In this document: positions 50,598 to 59,830 of the stretch, one piece after another | Position numbering within the stretch: position 1 is the first letter of the stretch | Layout: every line of letters begins with the position of its first letter | Assembly (NCBI RefSeq): GCF_036014215.1 | Contig: NZ_CP107921.1 | Span: 1,497,501 to 1,561,500 of the forward strand | DNA length: 64,000 bases | Direction: 5' to 3' | Source of the DNA: Streptomyces sp. NBC_00440 | GTDB taxonomy: Bacteria; Actinomycetota; Actinomycetes; Streptomycetales; Streptomycetaceae | Program-made: the position numbers and the translations under genes | The notes under the pieces: model-generated | What the model was told of the DNA's origin: nothing | Seen by the model: only the letters and a program-made list of their open reading frames with translations | The model's database searches: none

Positions 50598-50789
50598 ATG
50601 AGTATGGCTGTGGTCGGCCTGTTGGTCGGTATGGCACTTGGCTTCGCCGGCTACTTCGGCGGCTTCGGAGCCTTTCTTCTGGTGGCCGCACTCGGTGCGA
50701 TCGGCTTCGTGGCGGGCAAGTTCGCCGACGGCGACCTCGAAGCCGGTGACTTCTTCCGCGGCCGCGACCACGGCGACGGGCGGCGATGA
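50598..50789 (+). CDS. Small membrane protein of the Asp23 operon
   Basis: A 63-residue protein with one or two short helices (about 3-41, VVGLLVGMALGFAGYFGGFGAFLLVAALGAIGFVAG) and an acidic-basic tail (FADGDLEAGDFFRGRDHGDGRR). It corresponds in position to DUF2273 small proteins of other Asp23 operons. It overlaps the next start by 4 bp. Confidence 0.88.
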   Translation: MSMAVVGLLVGMALGFAGYFGGFGAFLLVAALGAIGFVAGKFADGDLEAGDFFRGRDHGDGRR

Positions 50790-51130
50790 CCGCTCAGGTG
50801 GCGCCCGCGGAACGCGGTTCGACCCGCATCGCCGACCGGGTCGTGTCGAAGATCGCGGCGCAGGCGGCGCGTGAGGCGATCGGCACGGTGCCCGCCGGCG
50901 GAACGGCCCCGCACGCCACGGTCACCGTGCAGGACTCCCGTGCGCGGGTGCGGGTCAGTCTGGATCTCGGCTATCCGTCCGACATCGGCGCCCAGTGCGG
51001 TGCGGTCCGCCGCCGGGTGGCCCAGCGGGTCGAGTCGCTGGCGGGCATGGAGGTGCCCGAGGTGGCGGTGCAGGTCGAGCAGCTGCACTCCGAGCAGACC
51101 CGCGGCTCCGACCGGGGGAGGGCCCGATGA
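50786..51130 (+). CDS. Second Asp23/Gls24-like protein
   Basis: A 114-residue shorter Asp23-family paralogue: STRIADRVVSKIAAQAAREAIGTVPAGG, ARVRVSLDLGYPSDIGAQCGAVRRRVAQRVESLAGMEVPEVAVQVEQLH. It lacks the N-terminal extension of the first copy. ATGA overlaps on both sides show tight translational coupling. Confidence 0.88.
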   Translation: MTAQVAPAERGSTRIADRVVSKIAAQAAREAIGTVPAGGTAPHATVTVQDSRARVRVSLDLGYPSDIGAQCGAVRRRVAQRVESLAGMEVPEVAVQVEQLHSEQTRGSDRGRAR

Positions 51131-51783
51131 ACGAGGCGGACGACAGCACGCGGCGGCTTCCCGTCATGGAGAAGACCCCGGCCGAGCCCAGCGGTCCCGG
51201 CTCCGCCACGGCGTACGCACCGGTGCCCGGGTCGGGTGGCCGGGCGAGGCGATTCTGGTCGGGGCGCAGGACACCGGCGGCGCTGCTCGCGCTCGTGGTG
51301 CTCGCGGCGGCCGGCGTGCTGCTGTACGACGTGTCGGCGGTCCGGGCCGGGCGGCCCGCGATGCACTGGCGCCGTGTGGTCGCCGACGATCTGGCGACGC
51401 GCCCCCTGGACAGCATCTGGATCAAGGTCTGCGCCGGTGTCGTGATGGCCATCGGCCTCTGGCTGATCATCCTGTCGCTCACCCCGGGCCTGCGCTCGCT
51501 GCTGACGATGCGGCGCGACAGCCCGCAGATCAAGGCAGCGCTCGAACGGGAAGCGGCGGCGCTGGTGCTGCGGGACCGGGCCATGGAGGTGCCCGGTGTG
51601 CAGTCCGTGCGCATCCGGATGAAGCGCTCCAAGGTCAGAGTGCGCGCCCGCTCGCACTTCCGCGAACTCGACGACGTACGGGCCGACCTGGACAGCGCGA
51701 TGGCGACGGGGATCAACGGCCTGGGGCTCGCGTCGCGGCCGCGGCTCTCCGTACACGTCAGCCGTCCGGCCAAGAAGGGGTGA
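51127..51783 (+). CDS. DUF6286 membrane protein
   Basis: A 218-residue protein with two transmembrane helices (about 51-66 and 99-118) and a C-terminal Asp23-like globular half (IKAALEREAAALVLRDRAMEVPGVQSVRIRMKRSKVRVRARSHF). This places it as a membrane-bound member of the Asp23 complex. DUF6286 proteins are restricted to actinobacteria, as far as I recall. Confidence 0.85.
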   Translation: MNEADDSTRRLPVMEKTPAEPSGPGSATAYAPVPGSGGRARRFWSGRRTPAALLALVVLAAAGVLLYDVSAVRAGRPAMHWRRVVADDLATRPLDSIWIKVCAGVVMAIGLWLIILSLTPGLRSLLTMRRDSPQIKAALEREAAALVLRDRAMEVPGVQSVRIRMKRSKVRVRARSHFRELDDVRADLDSAMATGINGLGLASRPRLSVHVSRPAKKG

Positions 51784-51790
51784 CGCCTCG

Positions 51791-52369
51791 ATGCTGAAGA
51801 CGGTCAACCGGGTGCTGCTCACCCTCGCCGGACTCGTACTGCTCGCCCTTGGCGGGGCGGTGCTGGCGGCGGGGCTGCACCTCTCCGTACCCTCGTGGTG
51901 GCCCTGGAGCGGGCCGCACGACGTCCTGCTCAGCACGGCGCGCCGCACCAAGTGGCGCGGCGACAGCTGGTGGTGGCCGGTGGTCATCGCGGTGTTCGCC
52001 GTCATCGTGCTGCTCGCGCTGTGGTGGCTGCTCGCCCAGCTGCGCCGCTCGCGTCTCTCCGAGGTGCTGGTCGACAGCGGCGACGGGGACGGCGCGCGGC
52101 TCAGGGGCCGGGCACTGGAGAACGCGCTGGCGGCCGAGGCCGAGTCGCTGCACGGCGTCGACCGTGCGGTGGTCCGGCTGACCGGCCGGCGCACCTCCCC
52201 CGCGGCCCGGATCGGTATGGCGCTCGCGCCGCACGCGGAGCCGGTGTCCGCGCTCTCGGACCTCACCACCGGGGCCCTGGCGCACGCCCGCGAGTCGGCC
52301 GGGCTGGCCGAGCTTCCCGCCGAGGTCCAGCTGCGCCCGGTGAAGCACCGCGCGCGCCGGGTGGCCTGA
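51791..52369 (+). CDS. amaP: Alkaline shock response membrane anchor AmaP
   Basis: A 192-residue protein with two transmembrane helices (about 7-30 and 56-79) and a cytoplasmic domain. MLKTVNRVLLTLAGLVLLALGGAVL and the domain ENALAAEAESLHGVDRAVVRLTGRR match AmaP, the Asp23 anchor. It is last in the operon, 7 nt after the DUF6286 gene. Confidence 0.88.
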   Translation: MLKTVNRVLLTLAGLVLLALGGAVLAAGLHLSVPSWWPWSGPHDVLLSTARRTKWRGDSWWWPVVIAVFAVIVLLALWWLLAQLRRSRLSEVLVDSGDGDGARLRGRALENALAAEAESLHGVDRAVVRLTGRRTSPAARIGMALAPHAEPVSALSDLTTGALAHARESAGLAELPAEVQLRPVKHRARRVA

Positions 52370-52410
52370 GGGAAGAGCCGGGTGGCCTGGGGGAAGACGG
52401 GGGCGCCGCA

Positions 52411-52449
52411 CGGACAGTCGGCCGGACAGGCGCGCGGACAGTCGGCCGG
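52411..52449 (+). repeat. Two 15-bp direct repeats after amaP
   Basis: CGGACAGTCGGCCGG occurs at 52411-52425 and 52435-52449 (24-bp period), with further CGGACAG words up to 52490. It lies between the convergent amaP and enoyl-CoA hydratase genes; likely simple-sequence expansion. Confidence 0.75.
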
Positions 52450-52477
52450 GCCGCCGGCCGGACAGGGAGCCGGACCG

Positions 52478-53269
52478 TCAGTCGGACAGTCCCGCCAGGT
52501 CACGCAGCCTGCGGGCCTGTCCGGCGCGCTCGGCTGTGCGCTGCTCCTCGTACGTACGGTCCGGTGCCCCGAGCAGCAGTGCCTTGGTCTCGATGACCGC
52601 ATCGCGGGGGGCGGCGAGCAGGGCGGCCGCCAGGTCGGTGACCGTTCCGTCGAGTTCGTCGGCGGGGACGGCCAGATTGGCCAGCCCCGTACGGACGGCT
52701 TCGTCGGCGTGCACGAAGCGGCCGGTGGCGCAGATCTCCAGCGCCCGGGCATAGCCGACGAGCCCCACCAGCGGATACGTGCCGGTGAGGTCGGGGACGA
52801 GCCCGAGGCTGGTCTCGCGCATGGCGAACTGCACGTCGTCGGCGACGACCCGCAGGTCGCAGGCGAGGGCGAGCTGGAACCCGGCACCGATCGCGTGGCC
52901 CTGTACGGCGGCGATGGTGATCAGGTCGGTGCGGCGCCACCAGGTGAACGCCTCCTGGTACTCGGCGATGGCCGCGTCGAGCGTGGCGTCATCACCGCGT
53001 GCCAGATCGAGGAAGGACGGCTCACCGTCGAAACCCTCAGGCGTGAACGCCTGCCGGTCCAGGCCCGCGGAGAAGGACTTGCCCTCACCGCGCAGCACCA
53101 CGACGCGGACACTGCCCGGCAGTGACCGTCCCGCTTCTGTCAACGCCCGCCACAGAGCGGGAGACTGGGCGTTGCGCTTCGCGGGGTTGGCCAGCGTCAC
53201 CGTGGCAACCGCGTCCTCGACGGTCAGCCGTACGCCGTCCTTGTCGAGCACGTAGTCGAACGAGGTCAT
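52478..53269 (-). CDS. Enoyl-CoA hydratase/isomerase family protein
   Basis: A 263-residue crotonase-fold protein. VVLRGEGKSFSAGLDRQAF (first oxyanion strand), IAAVQGHAIGAGFQLALACDLRVVADDVQFAMRETSLGLVPDLTGTYPL (second oxyanion and catalytic loop). The first catalytic Glu of true hydratases (GNGxAFCAGxD, then AxxxGxAxGGGxE-type E) appears as Q in GAGFQLALACD, so the reaction may not be simple hydration. ATG at 53269. Confidence 0.92.
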   Translation of the reverse strand: MTSFDYVLDKDGVRLTVEDAVATVTLANPAKRNAQSPALWRALTEAGRSLPGSVRVVVLRGEGKSFSAGLDRQAFTPEGFDGEPSFLDLARGDDATLDAAIAEYQEAFTWWRRTDLITIAAVQGHAIGAGFQLALACDLRVVADDVQFAMRETSLGLVPDLTGTYPLVGLVGYARALEICATGRFVHADEAVRTGLANLAVPADELDGTVTDLAAALLAAPRDAVIETKALLLGAPDRTYEEQRTAERAGQARRLRDLAGLSD

Positions 53270-53392
53270 GGGGGTCTCCGGTTCTGTGCAGACAGGTAAG
53301 TGACTGCACAGTAACCACCCTGCCGGCCCTCCGGCCGACCGGGTGGCACCGTGGTGAACCGGTGAACCCCAGAACCCAGGGCCACAGCCCTG

Positions 53393-53614
53393 TCAGGCCG
53401 ATGCGGCCTTCTTGCCTCGCGTTGCTCCGCCGCGTCCTCGCAGCGTCACACCGGACTCGCTGAGCATCCGGTGGACGAATCCGTAGGAGCGGCCGGTCTC
53501 TTCGGCCAGTGCCCGGATGCTCGCACCGGAGTCGTATTTCTTCTTCAGGTCTGCCGCGAGCTTGTCACGCGCGGCGCCGGTAACCCGGCTGCCCTTCTTC
53601 AGAGTCTCGGCCAC
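53393..53614 (-). CDS. Small conserved helix-turn-helix protein
   Basis: A 73-residue basic protein: KKGSRVTGAARDKLAADLKKKYDSGASIRALAEETGRSYGFVHRMLSESGVTLRGRGGATRGK. Helix-turn-helix residues about 32-55 resemble a resolvase/Hin-type HTH. The tail is Arg/Gly/Lys-rich, suited to DNA backbone contacts. It is nearly invariant among Streptomyces to my recollection, which suggests a global or nucleoid role. ATG at 53614. Confidence 0.88.
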   Translation of the reverse strand: MAETLKKGSRVTGAARDKLAADLKKKYDSGASIRALAEETGRSYGFVHRMLSESGVTLRGRGGATRGKKAASA

Positions 53615-53773
53615 CCGTGCCTCCTCAAGGAAGTGCGCTCTGGACTCTCATGATCACCCCTCCCGGCCGTCCTGGCCACCCATTCGGCAAGGTCTGTGCG
53701 ACAGGGATTTCTGTGTCCCGGCTCACTCCGCGGACCGGATCCCGGCATTCCGGCCCCGGCAGGACGCACAGAA

Positions 53774-53812
53774 GACCGCCGCTGAGCGCGAAGGCGCTGG
53801 TCAGCGGCGGTC
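53774..53812. terminator. Large hairpin between the HTH gene and abc-f gene
   Basis: GACCGCCGCTGA (53774-53785) pairs perfectly with TCAGCGGCGGTC (53801-53812); an inner GCGC/GCGC stem with a GAAG loop adds 4 bp past a 3-nt bulge. It lies upstream of the HTH gene (minus strand), about 160 bp past the ABC-F stop. Nothing else is visible in 53615-53770 beyond the HTH promoter. Confidence 0.6.
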
Positions 53813-53892
53813 TGATGGAAGGAGCACGGTACGGACCCGTATGACGCCCGCCGGGCGGGCAGCAGGCGTGGGGCGCGCCGGGGTACGAGAGC

Positions 53893-53948
53893 GGCTCACT
53901 CAGATGAAGGATCACCTGTGAGCCGAATGATCCATCCGAAGTGGATCA
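53893..53948 (-). terminator. Tandem hairpins after the ABC-F gene
   Basis: Two stems follow the ABC-F stop: TGATCCA/TGGATCA (53928-53934 and 53942-53948) and GGCTCAC/GTGAGCC (53893-53899 and 53918-53924). Together they are a likely terminator. Confidence 0.65.
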
Positions 53949-53969
53949 GGCGACGGACCGGGCGCCGGA

Positions 53970-55568
<1,599 letters not shown>

Positions 55569-55629
55569 GGAAAAACTCCAGGGCGGTATGGACGGCGGAA
55601 GGGCAGGCGGAGGGTTGCTTCGACGCCGG

Positions 55630-55653
55630 CTAATGCACAAGGAGAAATGCCAT
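55630..55653 (-). CDS. Leader peptide MAFLLVH upstream of the ABC-F gene
   Basis: ATG GCA TTT CTC CTT GTG CAT TAG is an eight-codon frame 61 nt upstream of the ABC-F start. Seven nucleotides before its ATG ends a TAGACT -10 box (minus strand 55666-55661), so it would be translated from a leaderless mRNA. ABC-F resistance genes are often controlled by ribosome stalling on such peptides. The peptide's CTCC (in TTTCTCCTT) could pair with the GGAG of the ABC-F ribosome binding site. Confidence 0.55.
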   Translation of the reverse strand: MAFLLVH

Positions 55654-55660
55654 GCGGCTC

Positions 55661-55666
55661 AGTCTA
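55661..55666 (-). promoter_or_regulatory. -10 box of the ABC-F transcript
   Basis: TAGACT on the minus strand, 7 nt upstream of the leader-peptide ATG. The -35 is not convincing. Confidence 0.5.
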
Positions 55667-55772
55667 ACGGTGCCGCGCGGGCACTCTGCCGGGGCCCGGT
55701 GCCAGACTGGGACCGCGCCACACGCAAGAGGGACAAATCGGAAGATCGAACTCAGCGGGAAGGGTGTCCGGG

Positions 55773-56168
55773 ATGGTTGCCACCATCAGTCCGACGCTGC
55801 TGTACGACGACGCCAAGGCGGCCATCCGGCTGCTCAAGGACGCCTTCGGCTTCACCGAGGTCGCTGTCTACGAGGACGAGAGCGGCGCGGTCGCGCACGC
55901 CGAGCTGGCCTACGGCGACGGCATGGTGATGCTCGGCACCCGGGGCCGGAAAGGGGTCTTCGCCCAGGCGATGGCGAAGGGCGGTCCGGTGGGCGTCTAC
56001 GTCGTCATCGAGGACACCGACGCCCACCACCGGCGGGCCGTGGAGCACGGGGTGGAGATCCTGATGCCGCCGACCGACCAGGACTACGGCTCCCGCGACT
56101 ACCTGGCGCGCGACCCCGAGGGGAACATCTGGAGCTTCGGCACCTATGCGCCGGAAGGCGCGCTCTGA
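55773..56168 (+). CDS. VOC (glyoxalase/bleomycin-resistance fold) family protein
   Basis: A 131-residue vicinal-oxygen-chelate protein similar to the PhnB/YdfO-like group: TLLYDDAKAAIRLLKDAFGFTEVAVYEDESGAVAHAELAYGDGMVMLG, YVVIEDTDAHHRRAVEHGVEIL and YGSRDYLARDPEGNIWSFGTY. Metal ligands would be H (AHAEL), and E/D in the second module. Substrate unknown. ATG at 55773; GTG at 55764 is an alternative. Confidence 0.88.
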   Translation: MVATISPTLLYDDAKAAIRLLKDAFGFTEVAVYEDESGAVAHAELAYGDGMVMLGTRGRKGVFAQAMAKGGPVGVYVVIEDTDAHHRRAVEHGVEILMPPTDQDYGSRDYLARDPEGNIWSFGTYAPEGAL

Positions 56169-56225
56169 GCCCTCCCGGCACATCTCGGGCCCGATCCGAA
56201 CGGAAGGCGCCGGCCGCCCGGACGC

Positions 56226-57593
56226 TCAGACTCCCCCGGTGTGCACCTGGAACGCGGCCCGGCGGACCGCCTTGGCCAGGGCCGGATCGGGGTGCGCGGC
56301 GGCCAGCGCCACCAGCACCTGCACGGTGCGCGGGTGCCCCACCGCCCGGACCTCTTCGAGCAGGGCGGGCACGGTGCCCTGCACCGCCGATTCCAGGTGG
56401 CGGACCAGCAGGGTGCTCTCTCCGTGGTCGGCGACGGCCGCGGCGGTGTCCACCCAGAGCCAGGTCGCCTCTTCACGGGTGAGCGCGTCGTGGGCGTCCT
56501 CGGGGTCGGCACCCTCGTACTCGGCCAGCCAGAGCACCGCGTACGGACGGAGCGAGGTCTCGGCGGCCGCGCCCCGTACCGCCGCTTCCGCGGGAGCGCC
56601 GACCACCCGCAGTGCCTCGAAGGCGAGACCGCGCAGCAGCGCGTCCTCGCCCCGGGCCACCCCGAGCAGCTCGCTGACGGCGCTGCCCACGGTGCGGGCG
56701 GCCAGCCAGGCGCGGTACTCGGCCCGCGCCGGGCCGGGTGTCAGTCCCGCACAGCCGCGCAGCATGGCGTCGGCGCGCTGCTCGATGTTGCCGGCCGGGC
56801 TCTGCGCCGCGACACAGATCTGCTCCAGCTTGACCCAGACCGCCCAGTTGCCGAGCGGCGTCAGCGTCGCCTGGCCGGGCGCCAGCGTCAGGGCGCCGAC
56901 CGCCGCCAGGCCCCGCAGCGCCCAGTCGAGCAGCGCGGCGAGCGTGCCCGCCGCCATCGGGGGCTCGGGCTGCGGCTGCGGGCCGTAGGGGACCTCGCAG
57001 CGTTCCTCGTGCAGTTCGGCGACGCGCTGCTGGAGCAGGTCGAGCAGGGCCGGCACGGTCACCGGCCCCGCGGAGAGCTGAAGCAGCGAGAGCACCTGCG
57101 GTACGGCCTCGACGACCTCGGCCACCGCGGTGACCGGGACATCGGCGGCGGCCGGATGGACGATCGACCAGGCGTCGAAGAGGGCGACCCAGCCGCGCAG
57201 CACCGCGCTGTCGTCACCGTCCCAGGCGCGCAGCCGCCACCCGGGGCGGGCGATGTCCCCGTGCAGTTCGACGAGTCCGGCGAGCCGGGCGCGGTCCCAG
57301 CCCGCGCGGACCGCTTCCGGGGTCAACGAGAGGGTGTGCGCGGCGTGTTCGGCGACGGGGGCGGTGAGTGCCCCGCCCCGCACCGGCCGGGCGTCCCCGG
57401 TCCAGCGGGCGATCCGGACGGCGTCGGCGAGCACCGTCCTGGCCTGGCGGGCCAGCTCCGCCGGGGCCGGGGTACCGGCGGGCGGGCGCGGGGCGGGGCG
57501 GATGGGCCGGTTGCTCACGACACGGCGGGCCGTGACCAGAGGTCGGGGGCGGACGAGGCGGAGTCTGGAGTCGCGCGGGTTACGGGACGTCAC
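56226..57593 (-). CDS. Conserved hypothetical, helical repeat protein
   Basis: A 455-residue protein with an Arg/Pro-rich N-terminus (about 1-45) and a mainly helical body. Residues about 330-455 look like HEAT-type repeats (GLAFEALRVVGAPAEAAVRGAA, HPRTVQVLVALAAAHPDPALAKAVRRAAFQVH). No catalytic motif. GTG start at 57593. I know similar uncharacterised Streptomyces proteins but no function. Confidence 0.75.
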   Translation of the reverse strand: MTSRNPRDSRLRLVRPRPLVTARRVVSNRPIRPAPRPPAGTPAPAELARQARTVLADAVRIARWTGDARPVRGGALTAPVAEHAAHTLSLTPEAVRAGWDRARLAGLVELHGDIARPGWRLRAWDGDDSAVLRGWVALFDAWSIVHPAAADVPVTAVAEVVEAVPQVLSLLQLSAGPVTVPALLDLLQQRVAELHEERCEVPYGPQPQPEPPMAAGTLAALLDWALRGLAAVGALTLAPGQATLTPLGNWAVWVKLEQICVAAQSPAGNIEQRADAMLRGCAGLTPGPARAEYRAWLAARTVGSAVSELLGVARGEDALLRGLAFEALRVVGAPAEAAVRGAAAETSLRPYAVLWLAEYEGADPEDAHDALTREEATWLWVDTAAAVADHGESTLLVRHLESAVQGTVPALLEEVRAVGHPRTVQVLVALAAAHPDPALAKAVRRAAFQVHTGGV

Positions 57594-57692
57594 GGGGAGC
57601 AGTCTTGCCTCTGACAGGCCGAAAGCCCAAACGGAACCCCTCGCTACAGGTTGACGCAGGGGGTACGGAAGCGGGCCGGCGGGCCCGGACCG

Positions 57693-58820
57693 CTACATCA
57701 GCGGGGTCAGGAAGCGCCGCATGGCCTCTTCGTAGCCGTCGGGATCCGCGTTCCACATGGCGCCGTGCGGGGCGCCGGTCACGGTCCGCAGGTCCACCAA
57801 CGACGGCTTGCCCGCGGCGAATTCGACGGAGCGCCGCCAGGAGGCCACCCGGTCGTCGGGGCCGTGGAAGACCAGCGTGGGCACGGTCAGCAGCCGGGGG
57901 TCGGCGGCGGCGCGCAGCCGGTCGCCGTTGGTGCCGGTACGCCCCTGGGCCGCCCGTACCGCGAGCGGCAGCAGGAAGGCGGGGGTGCGCCGGGCGGCGG
58001 CCAGCGCGCCGAGGGTGGCCTCCCAGTCGAGGACCGGGGAGTCGAGGATCAGGCCGCTGATGCGGTCGCGCATCCCCGAGCCCACCGCGGCGTGCAGGGC
58101 CATGGCGGCGCCGGTGGACCAGCCGTGCAGGACGACGCGCTCCGCGCCGTAGCGGACGGCGTAGCGGATGGCCGCGTCCAGGTCGCGCCACTCGGACGCG
58201 CCGAGATGTCCCAGACCGTCCGGGTTCGCGGGGGCGCCGGTGTCCCCCCGGTAGGAGATGTCGAGGACCGCGAACTGCTGGCGGTGCAGGAAGCCCAGGA
58301 CGTTCATGGGCTGCTCCCTGCCGGTCCCCAGGCCGTGCACCGTGATCACCCAGGTGGGACGGGGGCCGGGCACGAACCAGGCCGGGCAGGCGCCGAGTTC
58401 AGCGGGGATGTCCACGTCGGCGTGGTCGATGCCGAGCGCGGAGCGCGGGTCGCCCACGTACACCTGGGGGGTGAGCCGGGCCTTGGTGCCGGGGGCGAGC
58501 GTGCCGTAGGTGACCCGGTCGAGACGGCGCACGACGGTGTCGGCGGTCGCGGAACCGCCGTCGATCACCGGCCCGACGACCGCGTGGACACCCGGGCCCT
58601 CCAGCCCGTACACACCGGGGCGCAGCGAGGCCAGGCACCGGGTGAGGGTGACCCGGCCGGGGGCCGTGGCGTGTACGGAGAGCCGGGGTTCGGCGGGCAG
58701 GGCCCGGCCGTGCGGCGCCTTGAGCGCGGCGTCGGCGGCGAGCCGGCCGGCCGCTGCCGCGGCCGCGCCGACGCCGATCAGAGTGGTGACGGCCGTTGCC
58801 GTCGCGGTTGCCGGGCGCAC
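57693..58820 (-). CDS. Alpha/beta hydrolase with N-terminal membrane segment
   Basis: A 375-residue protein. A hydrophobic N-terminus (about 8-30, with an Ala-rich stretch) is a signal anchor. The hydrolase fold (about 155-375) has WVITVHGLGTGREQ for the oxyanion hole, the nucleophile elbow HGWSTGAAM (GxSxG), Asp in FHGPDDRVAS, and His in GAPHGAMWN. It is probably an esterase acting at the membrane or outside. GTG start at 58820. Confidence 0.9.
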   Translation of the reverse strand: MRPATATATAVTTLIGVGAAAAAAGRLAADAALKAPHGRALPAEPRLSVHATAPGRVTLTRCLASLRPGVYGLEGPGVHAVVGPVIDGGSATADTVVRRLDRVTYGTLAPGTKARLTPQVYVGDPRSALGIDHADVDIPAELGACPAWFVPGPRPTWVITVHGLGTGREQPMNVLGFLHRQQFAVLDISYRGDTGAPANPDGLGHLGASEWRDLDAAIRYAVRYGAERVVLHGWSTGAAMALHAAVGSGMRDRISGLILDSPVLDWEATLGALAAARRTPAFLLPLAVRAAQGRTGTNGDRLRAAADPRLLTVPTLVFHGPDDRVASWRRSVEFAAGKPSLVDLRTVTGAPHGAMWNADPDGYEEAMRRFLTPLM

Positions 58821-58892
58821 CCCTCCAGTGTCGGCGGGGGCGGGCCCGGCTGCCAGCCGGCCGGGGCAAACGGGGGCCGGACCTGCGAGGAC

Positions 58893-59552
58893 TCAGCCGG
58901 GCTGGCCGTACCCCCGCAGCTTCTCGGTGGCCTCGGCCAGTTGTCCGGGCGACAGCAGGGAGGGGGTGCGGCCGGGCAGCGCGGACGCGGTGAGCCAGAG
59001 GCGGCACATCCACTCCAGCTGGGCGGTGCGGTCGTAGGCCTGGTCGAGCGAGCTGCCGTAGGTGACTGTGCCGTGGTTCTGCAGGAGGCAGCCGGAGCGG
59101 TCCGTGAGAGCGGTGAGCATGTTCGCGGCCAGCTCGTCGCTTCCGTAGAGCGCGTACGGGGCGACGCGCACCGGGCCGCCCAGCGCGGCGGCCATGTAGT
59201 GGACCGCGGGCAGCTCCGGGACCAGGGTGGAGACCGCCGTCGCGTACACCGCGTGGGTGTGGACCACGGCGGTGGCGGTGGTGGCGCGGTGGACGGCCAG
59301 GTGCAGGGGCAGTTCGCTGGTCGGTTTCAGCTCGCCGAGCACCTGGTGGCCGTCCAGGTCGACGGCGACGGTGTCGCCGGGGCCGAGCTTCTCGTACGGC
59401 ACTCCGCTGGGGGTGACCAGGACGAGGTCGCCGCAGCGTACGGAGACATTGCCCGATGTGCCGACGACCAGCCCCTCGGACGCGGTCCTGCGGGCGGTGG
59501 CGACGAGTTCGTGCCAGGCCCTCGCAAGCGGATCGGTCTCCTCCGGTGCCAC
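58893..59552 (-). CDS. Class II aldolase/adducin family protein (FucA-like)
   Basis: A 219-residue zinc aldolase. GTSGNVSVRCGDLVLVTPSGVPYEKLGP binds phosphate, HTHAVYATAVSTL and LQNHGTVTYG contribute the zinc histidines, and a Glu follows in TSELPLH. L-fuculose-phosphate aldolase or ribulose-phosphate epimerase-like activity is expected. The GTG at 59552 is chosen because GGGGGAGACAGCA precedes it; longer frames run into tandem repeats. Confidence 0.9.
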   Translation of the reverse strand: MAPEETDPLARAWHELVATARRTASEGLVVGTSGNVSVRCGDLVLVTPSGVPYEKLGPGDTVAVDLDGHQVLGELKPTSELPLHLAVHRATTATAVVHTHAVYATAVSTLVPELPAVHYMAAALGGPVRVAPYALYGSDELAANMLTALTDRSGCLLQNHGTVTYGSSLDQAYDRTAQLEWMCRLWLTASALPGRTPSLLSPGQLAEATEKLRGYGQPG

Positions 59553-59566
59553 TGCTGTCTCCCCCG

Positions 59567-59618
59567 TCACATCTGCCCCTGCCACATCTGCCCCTTCTGC
59601 CCCTCTGCCACATCTGCG
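59567..59618. repeat. Imperfect CACATCTGCCCCT tandem repeats
   Basis: Three CACATCTGC words (59568, 59583 and 59609) with intervening TGCCCCT units lie just upstream of the class II aldolase start. Probably simple-sequence expansion. Confidence 0.75.
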
Positions 59619-59761
59619 CTTCGGGCGCACGGGCGGCCCGTCCACGCGATGATGCCAGCCGTCCGTGCGCCCCGGTACGCCACCGCGGCAGCGGGCAGAG
59701 GCAGCGCCGGCAGTGAGCGGAACAGGCGCCTCCGGGCAGGGTCACCACAGCGCCCGGCTCA

Positions 59762-59783
59762 GTTCATCTTCCGTTCACCCGGG
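59762..59783 (+). promoter_or_regulatory. PHO box (PhoP-binding direct repeats) of pit
   Basis: GTTCATCTTCC (59762-59772) and GTTCACCCGGG (59773-59783) are two contiguous 11-bp units matching the Streptomyces PhoP consensus (GTTCACC type). A third GTTCATC starts at 59792. A -10-like TACGTT lies at 59789-59794, placing the box over the -35. The pit start is 47 bp further on. The rest of 59619-59761 has no gene. Confidence 0.82.
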
Positions 59784-59830
59784 TTGCCTACGTTCATCTC
59801 GTCAATGACCTCGAACGATTGCCCAGGTAA

